Source: Ornithinimicrobium avium
GTDB lineage: Bacteria > Actinomycetota > Actinomycetes > Actinomycetales > Dermatophilaceae
Direction of reading: 5' to 3'
Assembly (NCBI RefSeq): GCF_003351765.1
Contig: NZ_CP031229.1
Span: forward strand, 2,170,001-2,234,000
Length of the DNA: 64,000 nucleotides
A program made the position numbers and the translations under genes. Shown here piece by piece: positions 8,057 through 15,634 of this stretch. Each line of letters starts with the position of its first letter. Positions within the stretch are counted from its first letter, which is position 1. The notes beneath the pieces were generated by a model. That model worked only from the letters and a program-made list of their open reading frames with translations, was not told the origin of the DNA and ran no database searches.

Positions 8057-9225
8057 CGCGCGCCCTCGGGCTGCGCGGCCGGGACGGTCGCGGCGGTGGT
8101 GGTGGGCGCGGCGGTCGCCGCGGTGGTGGTGGGCGCGGCGGTCGCCGCGGTCGTGACGGGCGCGAGCCCGCGCGCCGGCGCGGCCGCGGACATCGGCACC
8201 GTGGCGCCGCCGTGCGCGAGGCTCCACTGGGCGGCGGTCAGCGTCCGCAGCACCCGCAACCCCGCTGCCCCGTCGGTCGCCCCAGGCCTGCCCTCCCGGA
8301 TGCAGGCGGCGAACTCCCTGACCATCTCGGCGAGGGGCTCGACCTCCGGCAGTGCGGGGGCCCACATGTCGCCGAGCCGGTAGGAGACCATCGCGACCCT
8401 CCGGTCCGTCGCGTCGACCGCCTGCTGGACGAGGTCGACACCGCGGTCGTAGACGCTCAGGCGCTGCTGCGGGTTGAGGTCGTCCCAGACCACGGTCCGC
8501 CTCGATCCGGCGACCACCATGTGGCGGATCTTGGTGGGGCTGAGCCAGTTGACGTGCACGTTGGCCATCGCCCCGGTGACCAGCGGCAGGCTGAGGTAGC
8601 CGACGCACGCCTTCCCGGCCTGCAGGGGGTCCGCGCCGTGCGCCGAGACGGCGTCCGGCCGCAGACCCCCGGGGAGGATGTAGTCCAGGATCGACAGGTC
8701 GTGCGGTGCCAGGTCCCAGAAGACGTCCACGTCGGGCTGGACCAGACCGAGGTTGATCCGGACGGAGTCGATGAAGAGGATCTCGCCGAGGTCGCCACCC
8801 TCGACCAGCTCCCGCAGCTTGCGCACCGCCGGGGTGTAGCAGTAGGTGTGGTCGGTCATGAGGGCCAGCCCGCGCTGCTCCGCGAGCTCGACCATGCGGG
8901 CCCCTGCCTCGATGTCGTGGGCGAGCGGCTTCTCGACGAGCACGTGCAGACCCGCGCCGAGCGCCTCGACGACCAGGGCCTCATGGGTCGCCGCCGGTGT
9001 CGCGACGGCGACCGCGTCCACCTCGTCGGCGTCCAGGAGCTCGGTCAGCGACGAGGTCACCCTCACGCCCGGCATGGCCCCGACGACGCGACCTGCCCGG
9101 CCGACGTCCCGGTCGACGACGGCGCGCAGGTCCCAGTCGGGACTCGCGGCAAAGTTCCTGATCAGGTTGGGGCCCCAGTAACCGGCCCCGACCACGGCAA
9201 CGCTCAACATCCCTGCAGACGCCAC
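8053..9225 (-). CDS. Gfo/Idh/MocA oxidoreductase with low-complexity C-terminal tail
   Basis: 390 aa NAD(P)-dependent sugar dehydrogenase, WlbA-like. Rossmann motif SVAVVGAGYWGPNLIRNF is near residue 8, then VEKPLAHDIEAG near residue 100 and HTYCYTPAVRKL. The first gene of the eight-gene operon. GTG at 9225 is preferred over ATG at 9210 because GGGAGG sits 5 bases before it. The last ~35 residues depart from the family: a Thr/Ala/Pro tail in which the nonapeptide AATAAPTTT recurs, encoded by a 27-bp tandem repeat. Such a tail is not part of the fold and may be a linker or a recent repeat expansion that extended the reading frame. Confidence 0.85.
   Translation of the reverse strand: MASAGMLSVAVVGAGYWGPNLIRNFAASPDWDLRAVVDRDVGRAGRVVGAMPGVRVTSSLTELLDADEVDAVAVATPAATHEALVVEALGAGLHVLVEKPLAHDIEAGARMVELAEQRGLALMTDHTYCYTPAVRKLRELVEGGDLGEILFIDSVRINLGLVQPDVDVFWDLAPHDLSILDYILPGGLRPDAVSAHGADPLQAGKACVGYLSLPLVTGAMANVHVNWLSPTKIRHMVVAGSRRTVVWDDLNPQQRLSVYDRGVDLVQQAVDATDRRVAMVSYRLGDMWAPALPEVEPLAEMVREFAACIREGRPGATDGAAGLRVLRTLTAAQWSLAHGGATVPMSAAAPARGLAPVTTAATAAPTTTAATAAPTTTAATVPAAQPEGAR
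8090..8161. repeat. 27-bp tandem repeat in the dehydrogenase 3' end
   Basis: Units at 8108-8134 and 8135-8161 are near identical; a shorter 18-base partial unit lies at 8090-8107. The period is a multiple of three, so copy change keeps the frame and alters only the length of the Ala/Thr/Pro tail. Confidence 0.9.
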
Positions 9226-9418
9226 GACGGCCTCCCTGCCCTGCGTGCGGCGTGCCCGACAGACACGGGTACGGTGGGCAACCGCTCGTTCGGCGTCATC
9301 CCCGGGACCAGGCTCATGGCCCGGCCGTCACAGCTCCAGCGAGATCACGCGGGCCGCGGGCGAGCGTCCACACCTGCGAGGGTAGTGCGGCGCGACGATT
9401 CGCACCACCCCCAAAAGG
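9226..9418. promoter_or_regulatory. Intergenic region, likely promoter of the polysaccharide operon
   Basis: 193 bases between the VanZ-like gene and the first gene of the polysaccharide operon, both on the minus strand. The operon's ribosome site GGGAGG is at the low-coordinate edge. I see no gene and no convincing -10/-35 pair; the operon promoter is expected here by position only. Confidence 0.4.
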
Positions 9419-9841
9419 TCAGCGGTGCTCGGCGGTCCGTCTCAGGGTGGCCCACAGACGGACGAGCGCCGCCCCGAGGAGCGCGCCAGCCGTGTTGAGG
9501 GCGATGTCGCGCAGGCTGGGCGTGCGTCCGGCGAGCCCCGTCTGCGCGACCTCGACCGCCGCTGACAGCAGGAGCCCCGCGGGTCCCGCCACCCACCAGG
9601 GACGGTCCGGCAGCAGGCCGGCCAGCAGGGCACCGAGCGGGAGGAAGAGGCAGAGGTTGGCCACCGCCTCCACGTGGGCGTAGCGCACACCCGCGACTCC
9701 GTGGTCGGCGAGCCAGGCCAGCCCACCGTCCAGCTGCGCGCGGACGGGCACGTCGACCGCGGTCGCCCACAGCCCGACGACGCCGAGCAGGAGCAGGTAG
9801 CCGACGAGCACCGCGGCCCAGCCGCGTCGTTGCCTGCGCAC
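9419..9841 (-). CDS. VanZ-like membrane protein
   Basis: About 140 aa with four hydrophobic segments. VanZ-family features are LCLFLPLGALLAGLLP and SAAVEVAQTGLAGRTPSLRD followed by DIALNTAGALLGAAL, the conserved Glu and Asp/Asn region of the family. GTG at 9841 is chosen because AGGAGG lies six bases upstream; longer in-frame starts (9931, 9937) would add a Pro/Arg-rich extension without a ribosome site. VanZ domains occur in teicoplanin resistance and, much more often, in envelope-related membrane proteins of unknown role. It lies just upstream of the polysaccharide operon on the same strand and may be co-expressed. Confidence 0.8.
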   Translation of the reverse strand: MRRQRRGWAAVLVGYLLLLGVVGLWATAVDVPVRAQLDGGLAWLADHGVAGVRYAHVEAVANLCLFLPLGALLAGLLPDRPWWVAGPAGLLLSAAVEVAQTGLAGRTPSLRDIALNTAGALLGAALVRLWATLRRTAEHR

Positions 9842-9942
9842 CGGGTGCCTCCTGCCGTCGCGACGCACCGGGGGAAAGGACGGGGAGAGCGTGGTCGCCG
9901 TCCTCGCCACGGGCCGTGGAGGCCGTGGCATGATCACAGGCT

Positions 9943-11682
9943 ATGACCGAAGCGTCGTCAGACGCAGGCTTCGTCGCCCAGTCCACGCATCTCCTCGAAG
10001 GTGGGGATGCCGGTCCCGCACGGAGGGACGTGGAGCTGACGACCTGGGGGTTGCGCCCGGTCCCGGACGGCGGCTCGGTCCTCCTCTCCTGCGGGGCGCG
10101 TGCCGCCGACCGCGACGTGGACGAGACGGTGCTGGGCGCGAGCTGGGCCGAGACCCGCCACGTCCTCCGGGCTGCGCTGCCGCCCTTCGCGCTGCTCACC
10201 CGGCTCGACGGCGGTGTGCGGGTCTCCACCGACGAGCTGGGCCTCCGGCACGTCTACTACGGCCGCAACGACCGCCTGTCGCTGGCGTCGACGTCAGCGG
10301 GGGCGGCCGCCGCCCGCCTCGGTCGCGGGCTCGACGAGCACGCCGTCGCGGTGCAGTCGCTCCTGGGGTGGCAGCTCGGCGACCGGACCCTGTTCCGGGA
10401 GGTGCTCAAGCTCCCCGCCGGCGCGTCGGCCGTCGTCGACGGAGACGGGGTCCGGGTGGAGCGTGACGCCGACGCCGACGCCGACGGCTCGCGGCACCCC
10501 TCGATGTCGCTGGCTGAGGCCGTCCCGGCCGCGGCGCACCTGCTGAGGACCTCTCTGTCCCGCTACCTGGACGACCATCCGGATGCCGTCCTGCAGCTCA
10601 CGGGCGGGCTCGACTCACGCATCCTGCTGAGCGCGGTGCCACCCAGCCGTCGGCGCGGGCTGCGCACCCTCACCCTCGGGGAACCCACCGAGGTGGACGT
10701 GCAGATCGCCTCGCGCCCGTCTCGCGAGCAGGGCATGTCGCACGAGGTGATCTCGGTCCGCGGTCTGCAGGACCTCAGCCCGCACGAGGCCTACGAGTCG
10801 TGCGTCCGGGCAGCCCGCCGCGTCGAGTGCATGGCGGACCCGCTCGCGTTCGCCGCCGTGAGCTTCGCCGAGGCCCAGATCGGGCAGGGGCCGCGCCTGG
10901 CCGGCCTCGGCGGCGAGTTCGCCCGGGGCTTCTACCATCTCGGCCGCGCCCCGCGGGTCCCGGTGTCCAGGGCAGCGGCGGCGGGGCTGGCGTCCTGGCG
11001 GATGTTCCCCAACGAGGCGGCCGAGCCCGGTGCGCTCGACCCGGACTTCCGGCGGTGGTCCCGCGCCGTCACCGTCGACGACATCTTCGGGCATCTCCGC
11101 GAGACGGGGCTGGACCTCTTCGCCGCGACGGACGAGTTCTACCTGGCTCAACGCGTGCAGAGGTGGGCGGGGGTGACGGCGACGGCGGTGTGCATCTCCC
11201 GCCCCGTCGTCACACCGATGCTCGACGCGCGCTTCATCTCGATCGCCCGGGCCCTGCGGCCGGCCGACAAGAGCTCCGCACGCTTCCTCGGCCTGCTGCA
11301 GGTGGAGCTGGACGAGGAGCTCGCCGCGGTCCCCATGGACGGCAGACCCGCGCCGGTCACCTACGCTCGGCCGGGGGTCCGGGGGACGGTCGCCGGCGCG
11401 AGGACCTCCGCGACCAAGCTCGTCCGCAAGGCGCGTCAGCGTCTGACGGGGAGCCCCCGGCCGCCGGTGGGTGGCGCCGTCCTGGCGGCCAAGGTGGTCG
11501 AGCACTGGTGGGCGCACCCCGATGCGCTCGCGCCGGCCCGCCGGTGCGGCTTCGTGCGCGAGGAGTGGCTCGACCGCCTGGTGTCGCGGGAGCTGGAGGC
11601 CGCGCCGAGCACGGTGGCGCTGCTGGTCAACCTCGTCACGGCGCTGGACGACGGCCTCCCCGCCGGTCCGGACCACCGGTGA
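9943..11682 (+). CDS. Asparagine-synthase-like protein lacking the N-terminal Cys nucleophile
   Basis: 579 aa. The middle has the PP-loop ATP site LQLTGGLDSRILLSAV near residue 217 (family SGGLDSS). The N-terminal part keeps the shape of a glutamine amidotransferase class-II domain, including FALLTRLDGGVRVSTDELGL near residue 90. The catalytic Cys2 of true AsnB is absent (the protein begins MTEASSDAG), so glutamine hydrolysis is unlikely and it may use ammonia or another amine. Such proteins are common beside exopolysaccharide and peptide-modification genes. Divergent from the VanZ-like gene. The substrate is unknown; transfer of an amide or amine to an adenylated carboxylate is the family chemistry. 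Confidence 0.75.
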   Translation: MTEASSDAGFVAQSTHLLEGGDAGPARRDVELTTWGLRPVPDGGSVLLSCGARAADRDVDETVLGASWAETRHVLRAALPPFALLTRLDGGVRVSTDELGLRHVYYGRNDRLSLASTSAGAAAARLGRGLDEHAVAVQSLLGWQLGDRTLFREVLKLPAGASAVVDGDGVRVERDADADADGSRHPSMSLAEAVPAAAHLLRTSLSRYLDDHPDAVLQLTGGLDSRILLSAVPPSRRRGLRTLTLGEPTEVDVQIASRPSREQGMSHEVISVRGLQDLSPHEAYESCVRAARRVECMADPLAFAAVSFAEAQIGQGPRLAGLGGEFARGFYHLGRAPRVPVSRAAAAGLASWRMFPNEAAEPGALDPDFRRWSRAVTVDDIFGHLRETGLDLFAATDEFYLAQRVQRWAGVTATAVCISRPVVTPMLDARFISIARALRPADKSSARFLGLLQVELDEELAAVPMDGRPAPVTYARPGVRGTVAGARTSATKLVRKARQRLTGSPRPPVGGAVLAAKVVEHWWAHPDALAPARRCGFVREEWLDRLVSRELEAAPSTVALLVNLVTALDDGLPAGPDHR

Positions 11683-11791
11683 GGTGCCGCGTCCACGGAC
11701 GCGGCCGAAGATTTTCTTCCCGGGATGTATCTGGGCGCCACCAACCTGCTCTGACTGGTCGGGACGCGCGATCGTCCGGCAGGGTGCAGGG

Positions 11792-11807
11792 GCCCGTCCG
11801 GACGGGC
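11792..11807. terminator. 16-bp perfect palindrome between convergent genes
   Basis: GCCCGTCC followed by its exact complement GGACGGGC. It lies in the 237-base gap between the convergent asparagine-synthase-like and symporter genes. No T-run follows; it may act with the two neighbouring dyads as a bidirectional terminator. Confidence 0.5.
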
Positions 11808-11819
11808 AGCGCACGGCCT

Positions 11820-11847
11820 GCCGGCCAGGAACAGGGACCTGGCCGGC
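11820..11847. terminator. Strong hairpin, probable bidirectional terminator
   Basis: Ten-base perfect arms GCCGGCCAGG and CCTGGCCGGC around an 8-base loop, in the middle of the convergent gap. Very GC-rich stem without a T-tract, as usual for high-GC actinobacteria. Confidence 0.6.
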
Positions 11848-11861
11848 GGGCTCGGGGGACT

Positions 11862-11900
11862 CCCGCCCGGGCGGGGCTTCGGGGGTGACCGCCCGGGCGG
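11862..11900. terminator. Pair of CCGCCCGGGCGG palindromes
   Basis: CCCGCCCGGGCGGG at 11862-11875 and CCGCCCGGGCGG at 11889-11900, just beyond the symporter stop. The same 12-mer appears at 45936-45947 in another convergent gap, so it may be a recurrent termination element. Confidence 0.45.
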
Positions 11901-11919
11901 GCTCCGGCGTCGGCCGCTG

Positions 11920-13362
11920 TCACGCCTCGGACGCGCTCTCGGCGCCCTCGGCGTCCGCGATCTCCTCGTCCAGCGAGCGTGGCTCCTTGTCGGGAACGGC
12001 CAGGCTGACGACGAAGAGCGCGACGAGCGCCACCGGCAGCGAGACGAGCACCGAGTTGACGCCGCCGGGCTGCCCGAGCTGCTCCCAGGTGATCGTGACG
12101 ACGACGCCCAGGATCATCGACGTCAGGACCCCAGCCTTGCTCGCGCGGCGCCACAGGAAGATGGCCAGCACGGGCGGGGCGATCGCGACGCCGTAGACCG
12201 TGTAGGAGTAGAGCTGCAGCTCGAGGACGGTCGGGAAGAAGCGGCCCAGCACGTAGGCGACCAGGCCGATGCCCAGCACAGAGAGCCGATGGATCCACAG
12301 CCGCTTGCGGTCGTCCATCTCGACGCCGAGCATCCGCTGCGCCACGTCGTAGACGACGTTGCCCGCGCCCGAGAGCTGGAAGGAGGAACCGGTCGTGATG
12401 ATGAAGGCAAGCGCGCCGGCGAGGAGCAGGCCACCCAGGACGGTCGGGAGGTAGAACTCCCCGGCCAGCGACAGGATCGCGGTGTCGGGCTGGATGTCCG
12501 GCATGAGGACGACGGCCGCCGAGCCCAGGAGCGCCACGGGGACGGTGACCAGGAAGCTCGAGAAGAAGAACCCTGCCGTCGACTTGCGCGCCTCCGCCTC
12601 GTCGCGAGACGCACCGAGGCGCTGGTACATGTTCTGGTCCGCGAGGATCAGCAGGAAGAGCGGCAGGAAGAAACCGAGCAGCTCGATGGGCGCCAGACCG
12701 CCCGACAGGCTGCGGTGGGTTTCCGGCATCCCCGACCAGTAGTCGCTCATGCCGCCGATGTCCTTGCCCAGGATGAGCGGCAGCGCGATGACCAGGCTGA
12801 AGACGATGACGAGAGCGGAGACGAAGTCGCTCCAGGCGACGGACTTGAGACCGCCGCCGAAGGCGAGGAAGGTCACGAGGATCGCGACGACGATCGCCCC
12901 GGCCTCCGGGGAGAGCGGTGTGATCACGCTGATGATGTAGCCGCCGCCGGTGTACTGGTAGGCGGTGATGCCGACATAGGCGAGCAGCGTGATGAGCGCG
13001 GCGACGATGCGCACGCTGAGGCCGTAGCGCTTCTCCAGCAGCTCGGGCACCGTGTAGGTCGAGTGCCGACGGATGCGCTTGGCGATGTAGTAGAGCGCCA
13101 CGATCCCGACCGGCGTGCCCGCCAGGAAGAAGATCGAGGCCAGCGGTCCGTAGCGGTAGGCGAAGCTCGCGCCGCCGATGATCGTGCCGGAGCCGACCCA
13201 GGTCGCAAGGAGAGTGCCGATCATCACCGGACGGGGCAGGTCACGGCCGGCGAAGACGTAGTCGTCGGCGGTGGCGACCACCTTGGTCCGGCTGAACCAG
13301 GCGCCGATGCCCACCATCAGCAGCAGGTAGAGCACCAGGATCGTCACGTGAACGGTTTGCAT
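11920..13362 (-). CDS. Sodium:solute symporter (SSS family)
   Basis: 480 aa with about 13 membrane helices beginning MQTVHVTILVLYLLLMVGIG. Family signs are the helix-1 region, VGSGTIIGGASFAYRYG, and GGGLKSVAWSDFVSALVIVF, which matches the PutP/PanF signature area. GGAGG lies four bases before the ATG at 13362. It should import an organic solute with sodium. Its neighbours, an RpiR regulator and two amidohydrolases of the imidazolonepropionase/prolidase type, suggest uptake of the compound those enzymes hydrolyse, perhaps a peptide-like or cyclic amide. The substrate is not identifiable from the sequence. Confidence 0.88.
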   Translation of the reverse strand: MQTVHVTILVLYLLLMVGIGAWFSRTKVVATADDYVFAGRDLPRPVMIGTLLATWVGSGTIIGGASFAYRYGPLASIFFLAGTPVGIVALYYIAKRIRRHSTYTVPELLEKRYGLSVRIVAALITLLAYVGITAYQYTGGGYIISVITPLSPEAGAIVVAILVTFLAFGGGLKSVAWSDFVSALVIVFSLVIALPLILGKDIGGMSDYWSGMPETHRSLSGGLAPIELLGFFLPLFLLILADQNMYQRLGASRDEAEARKSTAGFFFSSFLVTVPVALLGSAAVVLMPDIQPDTAILSLAGEFYLPTVLGGLLLAGALAFIITTGSSFQLSGAGNVVYDVAQRMLGVEMDDRKRLWIHRLSVLGIGLVAYVLGRFFPTVLELQLYSYTVYGVAIAPPVLAIFLWRRASKAGVLTSMILGVVVTITWEQLGQPGGVNSVLVSLPVALVALFVVSLAVPDKEPRSLDEEIADAEGAESASEA

Positions 13363-13440
13363 CGGACCTCCGTGGCTCGGCGTCGAGAGACCGGGCAGGG
13401 AGCCGGTCGGGCACCCATGCAACCACGGGGTCGAGCCCCA

Positions 13441-13456
13441 TGCAATAGCTATTGCA
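13441..13456. promoter_or_regulatory. Palindromic operator candidate upstream of the symporter gene
   Basis: TGCAATAGCTATTGCA is a perfect 16-bp palindrome, unusually AT-rich for this genome. It overlaps the stop codon of the RpiR-type gene and lies about 80 bases before the symporter start. Its core GCAA-N6-TTGC recurs at 14330-14343 before the regulator and the amidohydrolase gene, so it is a likely RpiR-family operator. Confidence 0.65.
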
Positions 13457-14336
13457 GATCTTCTCCCGGGTCGGGAAACAGCCCGTAACGGCTCCACAGG
13501 AGCTCTGCGCGGTCGCTCGCCGCGGCCGCCGCGTCCGGATCGCGGGCGACCAGCGCGGCGAGCGTGGCCTCCACGACCACCGTGGGCGCGACCAGCGAGG
13601 GAAACATGCTCGACCCCTCGCTCGGCACGTGGACGAACTCGTCGGCGAGCGTCACGAGCTCGTCCCGTGTCTGGTCGCAGACCAGGACGATCCGCACCCC
13701 CGGAGGCGCAGCCTGCATCGCGTGGAGGATCTGCCAGGGCGTGCGCCACAGCAGGAAGGCGATGAGGCAGTCGCCCTCGCGGAGCAGCGACACCTCGTTG
13801 AAGAGCGAGGTGCCACCGGTGCGGTGCAGGCGCACGTCGTGCCCGATGGTCTGCGCGAGGTGGGAGAGCTGCAGGCCAGGGCCGGCGAAGCTCCCCGAGC
13901 CGAGGACGAGGGTGACCCTCGCCCCGGCGATCGCCCCAGCGACCCGGTCGATCTGGGCCTGGTCCAGGACGAGCGAGAGGTCCTGCAGGTTGTGCGTCCC
14001 GCGGCGCACGGCCGCCGCCGCCGAACCGTCGCCGCCCGTGCCGTGCTCGGAGAGCACCTCCGAGGCGGACAGGCTCGACAGGTAGCGAGACCGGATCTCC
14101 GAGCGCAGCGCCGGCCACCCGCTGAAGCCCAGCAGCTGGGCCGCGCGCACGACGGTGGCCGCGTTGACCCCGGCAGAGGCCGAGACCTCGGCGGTGCTGG
14201 CGTAGGACACCTGGCGCGGCTGCGCACCCAGGACCCGCAGGACCTTGGCGACCCCACGCCCGGCCGTGCGGTCACCCAGGCGCGAGGCCATCCAGTCCGG
14301 GAGCTGAGAAGTCGTCACCACGCCATACTGCAACAT
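13449..14336 (-). CDS. MurR/RpiR-family transcriptional regulator with SIS domain
   Basis: About 295 aa if read from the ATG at 14336. N-terminal HTH_6 domain: LPDWMASRLGDRTAGRGVAK, then VSASAGVNAATVVRAAQLLG as the helix-turn-helix near residue 60. The C-terminal half is a SIS sugar-phosphate fold: RVTLVLGSGSFAGPGLQLSH and CLIAFLLWRTPWQILHAMQA. Family members sense phosphorylated or acylated small molecules. Divergent from the amidohydrolase pair and upstream of the symporter. The start is uncertain: GTG at 14321 or 14318 are alternatives, and the operator-like dyad at 14330-14343 overlaps the ATG, which suggests autoregulation. Confidence 0.85.
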   Translation of the reverse strand: MLQYGVVTTSQLPDWMASRLGDRTAGRGVAKVLRVLGAQPRQVSYASTAEVSASAGVNAATVVRAAQLLGFSGWPALRSEIRSRYLSSLSASEVLSEHGTGGDGSAAAAVRRGTHNLQDLSLVLDQAQIDRVAGAIAGARVTLVLGSGSFAGPGLQLSHLAQTIGHDVRLHRTGGTSLFNEVSLLREGDCLIAFLLWRTPWQILHAMQAAPPGVRIVLVCDQTRDELVTLADEFVHVPSEGSSMFPSLVAPTVVVEATLAALVARDPDAAAAASDRAELLWSRYGLFPDPGEDLQ

Positions 14337-14343
14337 CCGTTGC
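14330..14343. promoter_or_regulatory. Second GCAA-N6-TTGC dyad, at the divergent promoter
   Basis: GCAACATCCGTTGC, the same length and outer arms as the dyad at 13442-13455. It lies between the RpiR-type gene (minus) and the first amidohydrolase (plus, start 14398), so one bound regulator could control both directions. Confidence 0.6.
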
Positions 14344-14397
14344 TGTTTGCGTGGGATCCTGCGACGATGTCTCGACGCTCGCGAAAGGAACTCACCC

Positions 14398-15633
14398 ATG
14401 GCTCAGCAGGCACTCGTCCTCCGGCACGGCTCGGTCTGCGACGTCGCGTCGGGGGAAGCGCGTCCTCAGGACGTCCTCGTCGTCGACGGCACGATCGCGG
14501 AGGTCGGCCCCACGGTCTCCTCCCCCGCCACCGCCACGGAGATCGACGCCTCCGGTCTGCACCTCGTCCCCGGCCTCATCGACGCCCACGTCCACGTCAC
14601 TGCGGGCAGCGCGGACCTCGGGGCGCAGGCCGAGGACTCGCCCTACTACGTCGCCGCGCAGACGAGCACGATCCTGCGCAGCATGCTGGGCCGGGGCTTC
14701 ACGACGGTGCGCGACGTGGGTGGCGCCGACTTCGGCATCGCGGCCGCGGTCGACGAGGGACTGTGGCCCGGGCCGAAGGTCCACTTCGGCGGCAAGGCCC
14801 TCTCGCCCACGGGCGGGCACGCCGACCTGCGGGGTCCGGGTCGTCAGGCGCTGGACAACCACACCTGCTGCCCGAACATCGGCACGGTGACCGACGGGGT
14901 TGACGGGGTGCGGCGCTCCGCCCGGGACCAGCTGCGCACCGGCGCGCACCACATCAAGCTGATGCTGTCCGGCGGGGTCGCCTCGCCGACGGACCGGGTC
15001 GACTCCCTGCAGTTCTCCGCCGACGAGGTGCGGGCGGCCGTCGAGGAGGCGGACAACGCCAACCGCTACGTCACGGGGCACGCCTACACCGCCCGGGCGG
15101 TGAACCGCGGGCTCCGGCTCGGCGTGCGCTGCATCGAGCACGGCAACCTCATCGACGACGAGAGCGTGCGGCTCTTCGTCGAGCACGACGCATTCCTGGT
15201 GCCCACGCTCGTCACCTACGAGTACCTGCACTCCGAGGGCGCGGCCGCCGGGCTCCCCCCGGCCAGCCAGGCGAAGGTCGCGGACGTGCTCGAAGCGGGG
15301 CTGCACGCCCTCGACCGGGCGGCGAAGGGCGGCGTGCGCATCGCCTTCGGGACCGACCTGCTGGGCTCGATGCAGCCGCACCAGAGCGAGGAGTTCCGGA
15401 TCCGCGCCCAGGTCCAGTCGCCGGCCGAGGTGCTGGCCTCGGCGACCCTGGTCGGTGCGCAGCTGCTCGGTCGCGAGGGCGAGCTCGGCGCGATCGCCGA
15501 GGGCGCCTGCGCCGACCTGCTGCTGGTCGAGGGCAACCCCATGGAGGACGCCGCGGTGCTCGCCGAGCCGGACCGCAGCCTTCGGATGGTGGTCCAGGAC
15601 GGCAGGGTGGTCGTCGACCGGAAGGGGCGCTGA
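14398..15633 (+). CDS. Metal-dependent amidohydrolase (imidazolonepropionase/prolidase-like)
   Basis: 411 aa amidohydrolase-superfamily TIM barrel. Metal and catalytic landmarks: LVPGLIDAHVHVT (HxH) near residue 58, HHIKLMLSGG with the bridging Lys near residue 185, VTGHAYT, RCIEHGNLIDD, and the Asp in IAFGTDLLGS near residue 320. ATG 14398 has AAAGGA upstream; an in-frame ATG at 14347 would run through the promoter dyad region. Relatives hydrolyse cyclic amides or N-acyl/X-Pro dipeptides. It forms an operon with the next gene, one base apart, with the symporter on the other side of the regulator. Confidence 0.85.
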   Translation: MAQQALVLRHGSVCDVASGEARPQDVLVVDGTIAEVGPTVSSPATATEIDASGLHLVPGLIDAHVHVTAGSADLGAQAEDSPYYVAAQTSTILRSMLGRGFTTVRDVGGADFGIAAAVDEGLWPGPKVHFGGKALSPTGGHADLRGPGRQALDNHTCCPNIGTVTDGVDGVRRSARDQLRTGAHHIKLMLSGGVASPTDRVDSLQFSADEVRAAVEEADNANRYVTGHAYTARAVNRGLRLGVRCIEHGNLIDDESVRLFVEHDAFLVPTLVTYEYLHSEGAAAGLPPASQAKVADVLEAGLHALDRAAKGGVRIAFGTDLLGSMQPHQSEEFRIRAQVQSPAEVLASATLVGAQLLGREGELGAIAEGACADLLLVEGNPMEDAAVLAEPDRSLRMVVQDGRVVVDRKGR

Positions 15634-15634
15634 C

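Noticed and set aside
9252..9683. Plus-strand frame over the polysaccharide promoter and the VanZ-like gene
   Set aside because: It lacks a ribosome site and has shadow-type composition; the minus-strand VanZ reading has membrane helices and AGGAGG.
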